Shown here piece after piece: positions 52,352-60,561 of a stretch of DNA of 64,000 bases. The notes under the pieces are model-generated. The model saw only the letters and a program-made list of their open reading frames with translations, ran no database searches and was not told where the DNA came from. Made by a program: the position numbers and the translations under genes. Positions within the stretch are counted from its first letter, which is position 1. Each line of letters opens with the position of its first letter. Location of the stretch: NCBI GenBank assembly GCA_036666555.1, contig JAVWVS010000002.1, positions 96,549-160,548 on the forward strand. The letters are read 5' to 3'. The stretch is from UMGS1251 sp036666555. Lineage in GTDB: Bacteria; Bacillota; Clostridia; Lachnospirales; Lachnospiraceae.

Positions 52352-52594
52352 TTATACTTCGTCATCATCATTAAAGAAGTCATCATCAAAATCATCTTCA
52401 AAGTCTTCTTCAAAATCCTCTAAATAATCTGGTCTAAAGAAACAATAAACTGCATATGCAATTGCTGCAACCGCTGCTACTGCACCGATTACTGCTAGAA
52501 TCCACAATACGGTATTCTTTGTTTTTTCTTCTTCTTTTTTGTGTAATAATTCGTTCAATTTCGATGCCGCAATGATATCTTCCATTTTACTCAT
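52352..52594 (-). CDS. small membrane protein with very acidic tail
   Basis: 80 residues, ATG at 52594 behind AAAGGACG. A cytoplasmic N-terminus (MEDIIAASKLNELLHKKEEEK), one membrane helix (residues about 28-50) and a tail in which most residues are Asp, Glu or Phe (DYLEDFEEDFEDDFDDDFF). The layout is like the short DUF4366-type proteins of Lachnospiraceae, though I cannot name the family. Function unknown. Confidence 0.75.
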   Translation of the reverse strand: MSKMEDIIAASKLNELLHKKEEEKTKNTVLWILAVIGAVAAVAAIAYAVYCFFRPDYLEDFEEDFEDDFDDDFFNDDDEV

Positions 52595-52710
52595 ATCTGC
52601 ACGTCCTTTCTTTTTGTCGCTGCAAGTTCACTTATGCCTCATATTATATCACTTAAAAAATAATATTGCTATATATTATCCCAAAAATCGAAAAGTTTAT
52701 TCTAAAGTTT

Positions 52711-54939
52711 CTATTCTTCCACTCGCTGCAATTTGGCAAAGGCTGCGAACATTTTTTTGATTCCCACGGTATCAAATTGTACCGTAACTTCATAGTCTCT
52801 TCCACCTTCAGTAATTGCTGTGACCAGACCTTCGCCAAACTTCGTATGACGCACCTTGTCACCTACATCATAACCCGGTCCTTTTTCGCTACTTACCTTA
52901 AATTGTTGTACCGGTTTCGGTGTATAAAATGCTTTGGTTTTAAATGTTTGCTTTGCCTGAAAATAAGCAACTTGTTTCGGTGCTTCTTCTGCTTCTTCTA
53001 TCAAGCTTCCTGTGGAGAGTAATTCCATTGGAATTTCTTTCATAAAACGAGACATTTTGTTGTACTGGGTCTCACCATGTATCATTCTCCGCCTTGCACA
53101 AGTAAATGTAAGTTCTCTTTTCGCTCTTGTAATTCCCACATAGCAAAGACGACGTTCTTCTTCCACTTCATCCGGATCATCTGCAGTAATCGTCATATAA
53201 CTGGGGAATATTCCATCCTCCATTCCGGTTAAATATACCTGGGGGAATTCAAGCCCCTTGGCGCTATGTAAGGTCATCAATACTACATAATCACTATTTT
53301 CATCCAAACTGTCAATATCCGCAACCAGTGCAACTTCTTCTAGGAATCCACTGAGAGTCGGTGTTTCTTCTTCACAATTTTCTTCATAGGTCACTACTTT
53401 ATTCATCAGCTCATCAATATTTTCCAGACGAGCTTCTGCTTCCTCGCCGCCTTCTGCTTTTAAATCATCCACATAGCCTGTCATCTCTATTATTTTTTGC
53501 AAAAGTTCTGAAATCGTACTGTGTTCCACTTCCATTTTAAAATGTTCCACCAGTGCAACAAAAGACTCTAATTTGGAAGCACCTCTTCCAATACCGGGAA
53601 TCATATCTACCGTCCGTAATGCCTCGTAAAATCCAACACCTCGTTCCTGCGCATGATCTTGCACACGGGTAATCGTAGTGAGACCAATCCCTCGTTTTGG
53701 CACATTGATAATTCTTCTGACTGCAAGGTCGTCTTTCCCATTATCAATGGTCTTCAAATATGCTAGCAAATCCTTGATTTCTCTTCTGGCGTAGAAATTA
53801 ACTCCCCCTACGATTTTATACGGAATACTGGCTACTACAAATTTCTCTTCAAAAATACGAGACTGTGCATTGGTGCGATATAAAATTGCATGATCATAAT
53901 ACTGTGCCTGATTATTTCCCACTCTTTTTTTGATATCGCCCACTACGAATTCCGCTTCCTCATATGCGGAGTCAAATTGCCGAATCTGTAATTTTTCTCC
54001 CTCTCCATTATCTGTCCAAAGTGCTTTGTCTTTTCTTCCCACATTGTGACGAATAACGGAATTGGCTGCATTTAAAATATTACTGGTGGACCGATAATTT
54101 TGTTCCAATTTAATCACTTTTGCGTTGGTAAATATTTTTTCAAAATTCAAAATATTTTTTATATTCGCCCCACGAAATTTGTAAATGGATTGATCATCAT
54201 CTCCTACCACACAAAGATTTTGATGTTTAGACGCTAAAATACTGATTAGCTGAAACTGCACCGTATTGGTATCCTGATACTCATCTACCATAATATAGCG
54301 AAAACGATTCTGATAATAATCCAATACATCTGCCTGTGTCTGAAAAAGCTGCACGGTCTTCACCAATAAGTCATCAAAATCCAGCGCATTATTGGCACGA
54401 AGCTGCTTTTCATATTCCGTGTATACTTGTGCTGTTTTCTGTTTTCCGTAATCACCCGTGGCCGAAAGAGCATACTCTTGCGGTGTAATCAATTCATCTT
54501 TCGCCGATGAAATGGCCTTTATAAAAGTTCTTTCTTTATATACTTTCGTATCTATCTGTAAATATTTACAAACATCTTTCATTAGCGTCTTTTGATCATC
54601 CGAATCATAGATTGTAAAATTGGAGTCATACCCTAATCGGTCGATATAGCGTCTAAGAATCCGTACACACGTAGAATGGAAAGTACTGACCCAAACACTT
54701 TCTCCTCCAAAGCCCACGATATCATTGACCCGTTCTCTCATCTCTCCGGCTGCTTTATTTGTAAATGTAATCGCCAAAACATTCCACGGATTCACCTTTT
54801 TTTCTTCAATTAAGTATGCTATTCGATGAGTTAAGACCCTTGTTTTCCCAGAGCCGGCACCTGCTAAAATCAATAGTGGTCCTTCTGTATGAAATACGGC
54901 TTCTCGTTGCTGCTCATTTAATGTGTCATATCTACTCAT
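52711..54939 (-). CDS. pcrA: ATP-dependent DNA helicase PcrA (UvrD/Rep family)
   Basis: 742 residues. Superfamily 1A motifs: Q-motif LNEQQREAV, Walker A GAGSGKTR (about 27-34), TFTNKAAGEM, VDEYQDTN, DDDQSIYKFRGA, LEQNYRS, TLHSAKGLEF and VGITRAKR. C-terminal Tudor-like segment (GDKVRHTKFGEGLVTAI) that in PcrA binds RNA polymerase. It unwinds DNA 3'-5' in repair and replication restart. Complete, apparently monocistronic. Confidence 0.96.
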   Translation of the reverse strand: MSRYDTLNEQQREAVFHTEGPLLILAGAGSGKTRVLTHRIAYLIEEKKVNPWNVLAITFTNKAAGEMRERVNDIVGFGGESVWVSTFHSTCVRILRRYIDRLGYDSNFTIYDSDDQKTLMKDVCKYLQIDTKVYKERTFIKAISSAKDELITPQEYALSATGDYGKQKTAQVYTEYEKQLRANNALDFDDLLVKTVQLFQTQADVLDYYQNRFRYIMVDEYQDTNTVQFQLISILASKHQNLCVVGDDDQSIYKFRGANIKNILNFEKIFTNAKVIKLEQNYRSTSNILNAANSVIRHNVGRKDKALWTDNGEGEKLQIRQFDSAYEEAEFVVGDIKKRVGNNQAQYYDHAILYRTNAQSRIFEEKFVVASIPYKIVGGVNFYARREIKDLLAYLKTIDNGKDDLAVRRIINVPKRGIGLTTITRVQDHAQERGVGFYEALRTVDMIPGIGRGASKLESFVALVEHFKMEVEHSTISELLQKIIEMTGYVDDLKAEGGEEAEARLENIDELMNKVVTYEENCEEETPTLSGFLEEVALVADIDSLDENSDYVVLMTLHSAKGLEFPQVYLTGMEDGIFPSYMTITADDPDEVEEERRLCYVGITRAKRELTFTCARRRMIHGETQYNKMSRFMKEIPMELLSTGSLIEEAEEAPKQVAYFQAKQTFKTKAFYTPKPVQQFKVSSEKGPGYDVGDKVRHTKFGEGLVTAITEGGRDYEVTVQFDTVGIKKMFAAFAKLQRVEE

Positions 54940-55043
54940 ATTAATCTATAATCTCCATTCCCATTTTCATTTCTTTCCCACCATACCTTCTAATTATAGT
55001 GTAAAAGATAGGTGTTCACAACCCCTTTATTTTTTCAAACCAC

Positions 55044-55072
55044 TTGCCATCTAGTTTCCAATACTATATAAT
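55044..55072 (+). promoter_or_regulatory. promoter of the DUF1836 gene
   Basis: TTGCCA (55044-55049), 17 bp, TATAAT (55067-55072). Confidence 0.8.
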
Positions 55073-55105
55073 AAGGATATCAACATTTTAGAGGTGACAG
55101 ACAAA

Positions 55106-55717
55106 ATGACAATTAATACAGAAGACATGTTAAATAGTATATTGGAAAGCCTTTCCCGCATTGCATATATTAAGCCTTCCGAGATACCGAATATAGATTT
55201 GTATATGGATCAGGTGACTACTTTTATGGAATCACAACTAAGCCCCACGAAACGATATCCAAGTGATAAAGTACTTACGAAAACCATGATTAACAATTAT
55301 GCGAAGAATAATCTTCTTCCCCCACCCATCAAAAAAAAATATACCAACGAACATATTTTGGTACTTATTTTTGTGTATTATTTTAAAAATCTTCTTTCTA
55401 TCAAAGACATTGAGGCCTTGCTGAAACCGATTACGGAAAAGTATTTTAATACGGATGAGGATTTTAATCTCACTGCCATTTATGAAGAAGTATGTTCTTT
55501 AGAAGCTTCCCGCATTGAGATTGTGACCGCGGATATTAAAAAAGCCTATGAAGCAGCACAAGATACTTTTACGGATGCGAAAGAGGAGGATCAAAATTTT
55601 TTACATCTATTTACTTTTGTCTGCTCTCTCAGTTTGGATGTGTATATTAAAAAGCAATTGATTGAAAAAATTATTGACCAGCTTCCCAATCCCGATTCTA
55701 AAAAAACAAAAAAATAA
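55106..55717 (+). CDS. DUF1836 domain protein
   Basis: 203 residues from the ATG at 55106, nine bases after GAGGTG (a GTG at 55094 lies inside that ribosome binding site). The core of about 105 residues (RIAYIKPSEIPNIDLYMDQVTTFM, VLTKTMINNYAKNNLLPPPIKKKY, ILVLIFVYYFKNLLSIKDIEALL) fits DUF1836, whose middle part resembles a MerR-type helix-turn-helix. Likely a DNA-binding regulator. The downstream terminator is shared with the converging yerC gene. Confidence 0.85.
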   Translation: MTINTEDMLNSILESLSRIAYIKPSEIPNIDLYMDQVTTFMESQLSPTKRYPSDKVLTKTMINNYAKNNLLPPPIKKKYTNEHILVLIFVYYFKNLLSIKDIEALLKPITEKYFNTDEDFNLTAIYEEVCSLEASRIEIVTADIKKAYEAAQDTFTDAKEEDQNFLHLFTFVCSLSLDVYIKKQLIEKIIDQLPNPDSKKTKK

Positions 55718-55760
55718 GCAAAAAAAATGTTCCGTTCATTGCGGAACACTTTTTTTGCTT
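55715..55760. terminator. bidirectional terminator between the DUF1836 and yerC genes
   Basis: Core stem TGTTCCG/CGGAACA extended by A-rich/T-rich arms on both sides ending in AAGC/GCTT. Both directions give a T-run after the stem. Confidence 0.9.
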
Positions 55761-56049
55761 ATTTTTTATTCACTCTACTAAACACCATATCATAACCATC
55801 ATTGCCATAGTTCAAAGAACGATTGACACGGCTAATCGTCGCCGTAGATGCCCCCGTCTTCTCTGCAATGTCCAGATATGTCTTTTGTTCTCTAAGCATC
55901 TTCGCAACTTCAAAGCGCTGTGATAACGATAACAATTCATTAATGGTACAGATGTCTTCAAAAAATGTATAACACTCTTCTTTATCCTTTAGGCTTAAAA
56001 TAGCTTCAAATAAATAATCAACCGCTTCTGTCCTAATTGTTTTACTCAT
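55759..56049 (-). CDS. yerC: YerC/YecD family TrpR-related protein
   Basis: 96 residues, the normal length. TrpR-like helix-turn-helix: CTINELLSLSQRFEVAKMLREQKTYLDIAEKTGASTATISRVNRSL, seen as the motif ELLSLSQRFEVAKML and the recognition helix TATISRVNRSL. A putative DNA-binding regulator widespread in Firmicutes, often next to pcrA and ligA. Target unknown. Confidence 0.93.
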   Translation of the reverse strand: MSKTIRTEAVDYLFEAILSLKDKEECYTFFEDICTINELLSLSQRFEVAKMLREQKTYLDIAEKTGASTATISRVNRSLNYGNDGYDMVFSRVNKK

Positions 56050-56123
56050 TTTTCTGTCTCCTTTGTAACTCGAATCGTTTACTCTTATATTTTAGCACAC
56101 TAAACTTATAAAGTCTATTATTT

Positions 56124-56852
56124 TTACAATCCTTGTCTTAGTTTTGGTAAAAATGTTTTGAGCTTCTCAAAGGACGTAGTCACAACTAATTTTTCCGGAA
56201 AATCACATTCTTTTAACACTTGCTTTACTAAGTCAAATCCTCCTGCATCTACATCCACATGAGCGTCACTTCCGGTAGTGATTGGTACACGATGCTCCTT
56301 GCAAAGTTTCAGCATTCTCACTATGTTTTCCTTTGCATTTTGACGCATAGTATCTGTTCGCAAAGAAGAATTATTTACTTCCAAAAGTGTTCCCGTCCTT
56401 TTCGCATGCTTTACAAGCACATCGTAATCCACTGGGAATCGCTCATCGTCGGGATGGGCTATAATACTCACATATGGATTATTCATAACATTTACATATG
56501 CATTTGTGATTTCTTTTTTGGTTTTGCCAACACCCCATGTAGGTCTATGGATACTAGCCAATACAATGTCTAGATTTTTCAGGATACGGTTATCTAAATC
56601 CACCTCTCCTTTTTCATTCATGATATTTACTTCCGCTCCCAATAACAGACGAATCCCTTCCATTTCTCTTGGGACCACCTTCAAATTTTCAAAATAAAAT
56701 TCCCCACACGTTCCCGGCATCTGAGGTGCATGTTCCGTCAATGCCAATACTTTCAAACCATGTCCTGCCCCCGCTCTTGCCATCTCATGTATGGTACTAT
56801 ATGCATGTCCGCTTACCAGTGTATGCGCATGGGTATCTACCACAATATTCAT
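56124..56852 (-). CDS. PHP-domain phosphatase, YcdX family
   Basis: 242 residues. PHP metal-binding motifs: DTHAHTLVSGHAYS, LTEHAP, LGAEVNIM, ASIHRP, IAHPDD and TGSDAHV, matching the trinuclear-zinc phosphatases of the YcdX group. Physiological substrate not known. Start at ATG 56852 has a weak GAAAGGATGG ribosome binding site. Confidence 0.92.
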   Translation of the reverse strand: MNIVVDTHAHTLVSGHAYSTIHEMARAGAGHGLKVLALTEHAPQMPGTCGEFYFENLKVVPREMEGIRLLLGAEVNIMNEKGEVDLDNRILKNLDIVLASIHRPTWGVGKTKKEITNAYVNVMNNPYVSIIAHPDDERFPVDYDVLVKHAKRTGTLLEVNNSSLRTDTMRQNAKENIVRMLKLCKEHRVPITTGSDAHVDVDAGGFDLVKQVLKECDFPEKLVVTTSFEKLKTFLPKLRQGL

Positions 56853-56971
56853 AATCCATCCTTCTTTCCTATCGCTTTTTATATTATACCGTACAATACC
56901 ATCATCCTACAAGAATATTCTTTTAATTTCATATTTACTTTTTCTTTCATATCCTTTATAATAGAATCCAT

Positions 56972-57046
56972 CGGGGTATGGCTCAGTTTGGTTAGAGCGC
57001 ACGGCTGGGGGCCGTGAGGTCGCAGGTTCGAATCCTGTTACCCCGA
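56972..57046 (+). tRNA. tRNA-Pro (GGG anticodon)
   Basis: 75 nt without an encoded CCA end. Acceptor stem CGGGGTA/TACCCCG, D arm GCTC/GAGC, anticodon stem CACGG/CCGTG around loop CTGGGGG (anticodon GGG), T arm GCAGG-TTCGAAT-CCTGT, discriminator A. All stems pair. Confidence 0.97.
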
Positions 57047-57051
57047 TTTCA

Positions 57052-57075
57052 CTCGCATTTTTTGCGGGTTTTTTT
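57052..57075 (+). terminator. terminator after tRNA-Pro
   Basis: CTCGCA-TTTTT-TGCGGG hairpin followed by TTTTTTT. Confidence 0.8.
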
Positions 57076-57126
57076 AATTTAATAGTTGCCAAAAGTTGGT
57101 TGAGATTATCATACGGATGTTAAATA

Positions 57127-57180
57127 AAGGTTGTTTGGCTCCTCGAAAATAGAGGAACCGCAAAGAATCCTTTTTTTTCC
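57127..57180 (+). promoter_or_regulatory. leader terminator/attenuator before the truncated transport gene
   Basis: A long imperfect hairpin: TTTGGCTCCTC pairs with GAGGAACCGCAAA around the loop GAAAATA, then CCTTTTTTTTCC. It lies 50 bp before the start codon, so it may control this gene. No aptamer of a known riboswitch class was recognised upstream. Confidence 0.45.
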
Positions 57181-57230
57181 TTTTGCATATACTAATAGGG
57201 ATTCTATTCGTATTGTTTCAAGGAGGATTT

Positions 57231-57854
57231 ATGAAAAAACGTATCTTATCTCTCACTCTTACGATTGCACTTGCAATGACATCTTTTCTTGCCTGTTCCC
57301 CAAAAGAAGAATGTAAAAAAGAAAAACCACTGACACCTGTTACTCTTAACGAAGTGGCACACTCCATTTTTTATGCACCCATGTATGTTGCCATTGAAAA
57401 AGGATACTTTGCAGAAGAAGGTATTTCTCTTGATTTGATTACTGGATTTGGTGCTGACAAAACCATGACTGCAGTCCTCTCCGGTGAAGCCAACATTGGT
57501 TTCATGGGATCGGAAGCCTCCATCTACACTTACGCTGAAGGAGCCAAGGATTATGTAGTAAATTTTGCACAGTTGACACAACGTGCCGGTAATTTTCTCG
57601 TTGCCAAAGAGGAAATGCCTGACTTTGCATGGTCGGATCTAAAAGGCAAAGAAGTATTAGGCGGTAGAAAAGGTGGTATGCCTGAAATGGTATTTGAATA
57701 TATCTTAAGAGAAAATGGAATCGATCCCACAAAAGAGGTAAGCATCAATCAAAATATCGATTTTGGTTCTACCGCTGCTGCTTTTTCTGAAGGAAAAGGG
57801 GATTTTACTATTGAACGCTACTTATTACTACACCTCTACCGGATTTTCATTTAG
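57231..57854 (+). pseudogene. ABC transporter substrate-binding lipoprotein (NMT1/ThiY-like), truncated
   Basis: Start at ATG 57231 behind AAGGAGG. Signal peptide with lipobox FLACS. The sequence then follows the NMT1/THI5-like substrate-binding fold (TPVTLNEVAHSIFYAPMYVAIEKGYF, LITGFGADKTMTAVLSGEANIGFMG, GRKGGMPEMVFEYIL). Normal proteins have about 320-340 residues; here homology stops after GDFTIE (57815) and a junk tail of 12 codons leads to a stop. The missing part plus the permease and ATPase genes are absent. The cut coincides with the start of the plasmid-like DNA. Original substrate probably a pyrimidine, riboflavin precursor or similar small molecule. Confidence 0.85.
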
Positions 57855-57855
57855 A

Positions 57856-57888
57856 TTATATCATAATAATGATATAATTATGATATAA
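57856..57888 (+). promoter_or_regulatory. operator/promoter of the broken phd gene
   Basis: Perfect 12-bp inverted repeat (TTATATCATAAT, 57856-57867, and ATTATGATATAA, 57877-57888) with a TATAAT at 57873-57878 inside it; typical of an autoregulated antitoxin. Confidence 0.7.
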
Positions 57889-57906
57889 ATAAAGAAAGGT
57901 GATTAT

Positions 57907-58144
57907 ATGCCATCCATAAGACCAATAACAGATTTAAGAAATAATTCAAATGAAATTGTAGAATTTTGCAAGACAACACAAGAACCTGTGTTTATTACTG
58001 GAGCAATTTGAGCAAATGCAGACAAGAATTGATTTATACACTCAACTAGCCGAAGCTGAAGAGGACATTATAAATGGGGATAATGGAGTTGATTTTTTTG
58101 AGTTTGCAAAGGAACTAAGAGGAAAAGTATATGGCTCAGTGTGA
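57907..58144 (+). pseudogene. Phd/YefM-family antitoxin, internally deleted and frameshifted
   Basis: Starts MPSIRPITDLRNNSNEIVEFCKTTQ and continues to PVFITGAI, then a stop. In the next frame the normal C-terminus follows: EQMQTRIDLYTQLAEAEEDI ... FFEFAKELRGKVYGSV. The segment between, about 12-17 residues in intact family members, is missing. No RelE/Doc toxin follows. The gene looks recently inactivated because both halves are well preserved. Confidence 0.85.
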
Positions 58145-58165
58145 GAGTATGTCACTATAGTTCAC

Positions 58166-58341
58166 AAACTTATTTTTGTTTTTCTTGATACAGCTCATCC
58201 ACATCTCCAAGTATAATAGGTGCTTGTACACAGCAATAATCTAATAGCAACTGAAATAATACTATTGTAATTTCACAGTCATTTTCTTCTGCTAATTTTT
58301 TTAGTGCTTTTTCTCGCTCCTCGCCTCCTCGTCTATATAAA
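58166..58341 (-). pseudogene. truncated duplicate of the ribbon-helix-helix protein gene
   Basis: About 176 bp nearly identical to 59085-59251, covering only the C-terminal half of the 59466 gene (EEREKALKKLAEENDCEITIV ... ILGDVDELYQEKQK). It carries a small insertion near 58330 and loses homology after TCTATATAAA. The two copies flank the DinJ-YafQ module in direct orientation. Confidence 0.85.
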
Positions 58342-58451
58342 AGTATGTGCATTGTTATTACAAGAGATGTGCATTGTTATTACAACGCTTGACGACATAC
58401 ATATTTTGCAGTACAATGAATATACTATAAGAGAAAGAGAGGTAAATTTTT

Positions 58452-58730
58452 ATGGCACAGACAAATATTAGTATTCGCATGGACGAGGATTTAAAAAAAC
58501 AGTTTGACACTTTTTGCTCTGACATTGGTATGAATATGACCACCGCTTTTTCCATTTTTGCAAAGACAGTAGTAAGGGAACAGAGAATACCGTTTGAGTT
58601 GAAAGTGGACATTCCCAATGCCATGACGGTTACAGCTATGCAGGAAGCTGAGAAACTAAGCCGTGACCCCCATGCAAAACGGTATTCCAGCTTTAGCGAA
58701 ATTCTTACAGAGGTAAACTCTGATGTATGA
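58452..58730 (+). CDS. RelB/DinJ family antitoxin
   Basis: 92 residues; GAGAGGT precedes ATG 58452. N-terminal ribbon-helix-helix (TNISIRMDEDLKKQFDTFCSDIGMNMTTAFSIFAK), the DNA-binding part of DinJ, and a C-terminal toxin-binding tail (MTVTAMQEAEKLSRDPHAKRYSSF). It overlaps the toxin gene by eight bases. Expected to repress its own promoter together with the toxin. Confidence 0.93.
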   Translation: MAQTNISIRMDEDLKKQFDTFCSDIGMNMTTAFSIFAKTVVREQRIPFELKVDIPNAMTVTAMQEAEKLSRDPHAKRYSSFSEILTEVNSDV

Positions 58731-58995
58731 CCTCATAGCCACAGGGCGATTTAAGAAAGATTTGAAAGGTGTTATAAAGCGTGGTTATGATATAGCACTT
58801 TTGGATAGCATTGTGGAGCTACTCGTTTCTGGTGGGAAACTCCCAGAGAAGAACAAAGACCATGCCTTATCTGGTAATTGGGTGAGACATAGAGAGTGCC
58901 ACATAACCCCGGATTGGCTTTTAGTTTACACAGCCGACGATAATCTTTTGATTTTGACCTTAACCAGAACAGGCACACACAGCGATTTGTTTTAG
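58723..58995 (+). CDS. YafQ family mRNA interferase toxin
   Basis: 90 residues of the RelE superfamily. YafQ features: FKKDLKGVIKRGYD, LPEKNKDHALSGNWVRHRECHITPDWLLVYTADDNLLILTLTRTGTHSDLF, containing the H...R..H.. active-site cluster (RECHI) and the final TGTHSDLF motif with the catalytic His. It cuts mRNA on the ribosome in an inframe, codon-dependent way. All catalytic positions seem present. Confidence 0.94.
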   Translation: MYDLIATGRFKKDLKGVIKRGYDIALLDSIVELLVSGGKLPEKNKDHALSGNWVRHRECHITPDWLLVYTADDNLLILTLTRTGTHSDLF

Positions 58996-59039
58996 GATAT
59001 TGAAATCTGCAAAAAGGTACAGTATGATATTCTGTGTAC

Positions 59040-59075
59040 TTGACACTCCCCTGCTTTAGCTACGTGGAGTGTCAA
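59040..59075. terminator. 10-bp inverted repeat between yafQ and the ribbon-helix-helix gene
   Basis: TTGACACTCC (59040-59049) and GGAGTGTCAA (59066-59075), in the gap between converging genes. T-runs are weak on both sides. Confidence 0.55.
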
Positions 59076-59088
59076 ACTATTTAAAAAC

Positions 59089-59466
59089 TTATTTTTGTTT
59101 TTCTTGATACAGCTCATCCACATCTCCAAGTATAATAGGTGCTTGTACACAGCAATAATCTAATAACAACTGAAACAATACTATTGTAATTCCACAATCA
59201 TTCTCTTCTGCTAATTTTTTTAGTGCTTTTTCTCGCTCCTCATCTATATAAATCTGTTCCGTAGCACTTTTTTTTATATAGTCCGGATGATCTCTTTTCG
59301 TAATAAGTAACCTTGGATTAATTTCTTTTTTTTGAGCAAAAAAGTAATCCATCGCTCGTCTATGAAATGTTGTTCTTGGTATATCCATATGACTTAATAT
59401 CATATTTTCCAAATTGAGCAAAGACTCTGTTATTTTAAATGTCGTTTTTTTCATCCCTAATACCAT
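59089..59466 (-). CDS. predicted tandem ribbon-helix-helix DNA-binding protein
   Basis: 125 residues; start at ATG 59466, with the in-frame ATG at 59454 as alternative. I do not recognise a family. Two segments each look like a ribbon-helix-helix: strand TTFKIT plus helices ESLLNLENMILSHMD and PRTTFHRRAMDYFFA (residues 7-45), and strand EQIYID plus helices EEREKALKKLAEEND and TIVLFQLLLDYC (about 74-110). A perfect 20-bp palindrome lies 11 bases upstream of the start, and near-copies of it form the iteron array at 63.76 kb. It could be the partition, copy-control or relaxosome accessory protein of the element. Confidence 0.65.
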   Translation of the reverse strand: MVLGMKKTTFKITESLLNLENMILSHMDIPRTTFHRRAMDYFFAQKKEINPRLLITKRDHPDYIKKSATEQIYIDEEREKALKKLAEENDCGITIVLFQLLLDYCCVQAPIILGDVDELYQEKQK

Positions 59467-59476
59467 CCATTCTATT

Positions 59477-59496
59477 ACGTGCTAAATTTAGCACGT
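59477..59496. promoter_or_regulatory. palindromic operator, ACGTGCTAAATTTAGCACGT
   Basis: A perfect 20-bp palindrome between the parB stop codon and the start of the ribbon-helix-helix gene. The same GTGCTA/TAGCAC arms occur in the repeated units at 63764-64000. Confidence 0.85.
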
Positions 59497-59500
59497 ACCA

Positions 59501-60463
59501 TTATAATTGGAATATTTTTTCTAGTTGCCGAATACACTTTTGATACTTATCATACTGACTTTCCGTCAAGTGCATCTCTCTATTCAAGAGCTTATCTTTA
59601 ATCCCTTGGATACTCATTTGAAACATATCGCTACTTATTTCCACTTTTTCTTCCGACTTTTCTTTGTGTTTTTGGGCATCCTGTGTTGTAATTTCTTTTT
59701 TGTCATGAGTCTTTTGCATAAACTTATTTTGCTCTTCTTTTGGCATTTCTATAACAGCTTCTGCCGCTGATAGCGATATGCGATTATCCAACACTGCATC
59801 CAACAATTTTTCACTACCTTGATTTTCCACCTTCTCAAATCTTCCAACTTGCGCAGGCTTCATATGCATTTGCTCTGCTACAAGTGTTCTGGTTCTTTCT
59901 CCCTTGATTGTTCTAGGTTCTTCATTTCCGTTTTCATCAATCTTCAGTGGTATACAATCAATCCCTTTTTCTCTGAGTTCACTAAATATTTTTTTCCATT
60001 CTCTAATTTCAAGAAGAATATCACCATCTGTTTTTTCCCTATATTGATTTGTCACTAAAATAGAAAACATTTCTTTTGTTTCAATATCTAATGGCAAATC
60101 AATATTATTCAAATCTTTTATTTTGCATGGTACTACCCCCATTATCCATTTCCCTTGTTGTTGCAATAGTTTAATGGCTGCTAGTCGCCTATGCCCTGTT
60201 AGCAGGATATATTCGCCCTCTTCATTCGGTTCGCGAACCACCAGTGGCTGTTCTAGCCCTTTATTCAAATTTATTAGCTGTGCTAGCTCTTCAATAGCAC
60301 TCATACTAAATTCATTCTTTTTATTGGGCAAAATCTTATCTATTTCAATATATTCTATTTCCATTTTTTCAACCGCAAGACCTTTAGATGCATTATTCAA
60401 TAATCCTGCACCTAATTTTATGGGTTGACTGTTCCCAAACATTTCGCCTTTAAATTTTCCCAT
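59501..60463 (-). CDS. parB: ParB/Spo0J-type partition protein
   Basis: 320 residues, GGAGCTAAAA before ATG 60463. N-terminal ParB domain: IEIDKILPNKKNEF, EELAQLINLNKGLEQPLVVRE, LLTGHRRLAAIKLL (the nucleotide-binding GHRR motif). Central helix-turn-helix: TRTLVAEQMHMKPAQVGRFEKVE and ISLSAAEAVIEMP. C-terminal dimer part. It works with ParA to segregate the plasmid. Gap of about 100 bp to parA, same strand. Confidence 0.92.
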   Translation of the reverse strand: MGKFKGEMFGNSQPIKLGAGLLNNASKGLAVEKMEIEYIEIDKILPNKKNEFSMSAIEELAQLINLNKGLEQPLVVREPNEEGEYILLTGHRRLAAIKLLQQQGKWIMGVVPCKIKDLNNIDLPLDIETKEMFSILVTNQYREKTDGDILLEIREWKKIFSELREKGIDCIPLKIDENGNEEPRTIKGERTRTLVAEQMHMKPAQVGRFEKVENQGSEKLLDAVLDNRISLSAAEAVIEMPKEEQNKFMQKTHDKKEITTQDAQKHKEKSEEKVEISSDMFQMSIQGIKDKLLNREMHLTESQYDKYQKCIRQLEKIFQL

Positions 60464-60561
60464 TTTTAGCTCCTTTCATACACAAATAGTTTAATATACT
60501 TTGTACAATTATTCAAGTTCAACTTCATGCTTATACTTTCCCTGAATTTTTCTATCTAATT

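Noticed and set aside
56907..57092. Minus-strand open frame containing GVTGFEPATSRPPAVRSNQTEP
   Set aside because: It is the antisense of tRNA-Pro; this string is a well-known false protein in databases.
57080..57180. Possible TPP or other riboswitch before the transport gene
   Set aside because: A terminator-like hairpin is present, but none of the conserved THI-box or other aptamer cores can be found.
56972..57816. tRNA-Pro as the attachment site of the mobile element
   Set aside because: The element boundary is about 770 bp away inside the transport gene, and no second copy of the tRNA end is seen.
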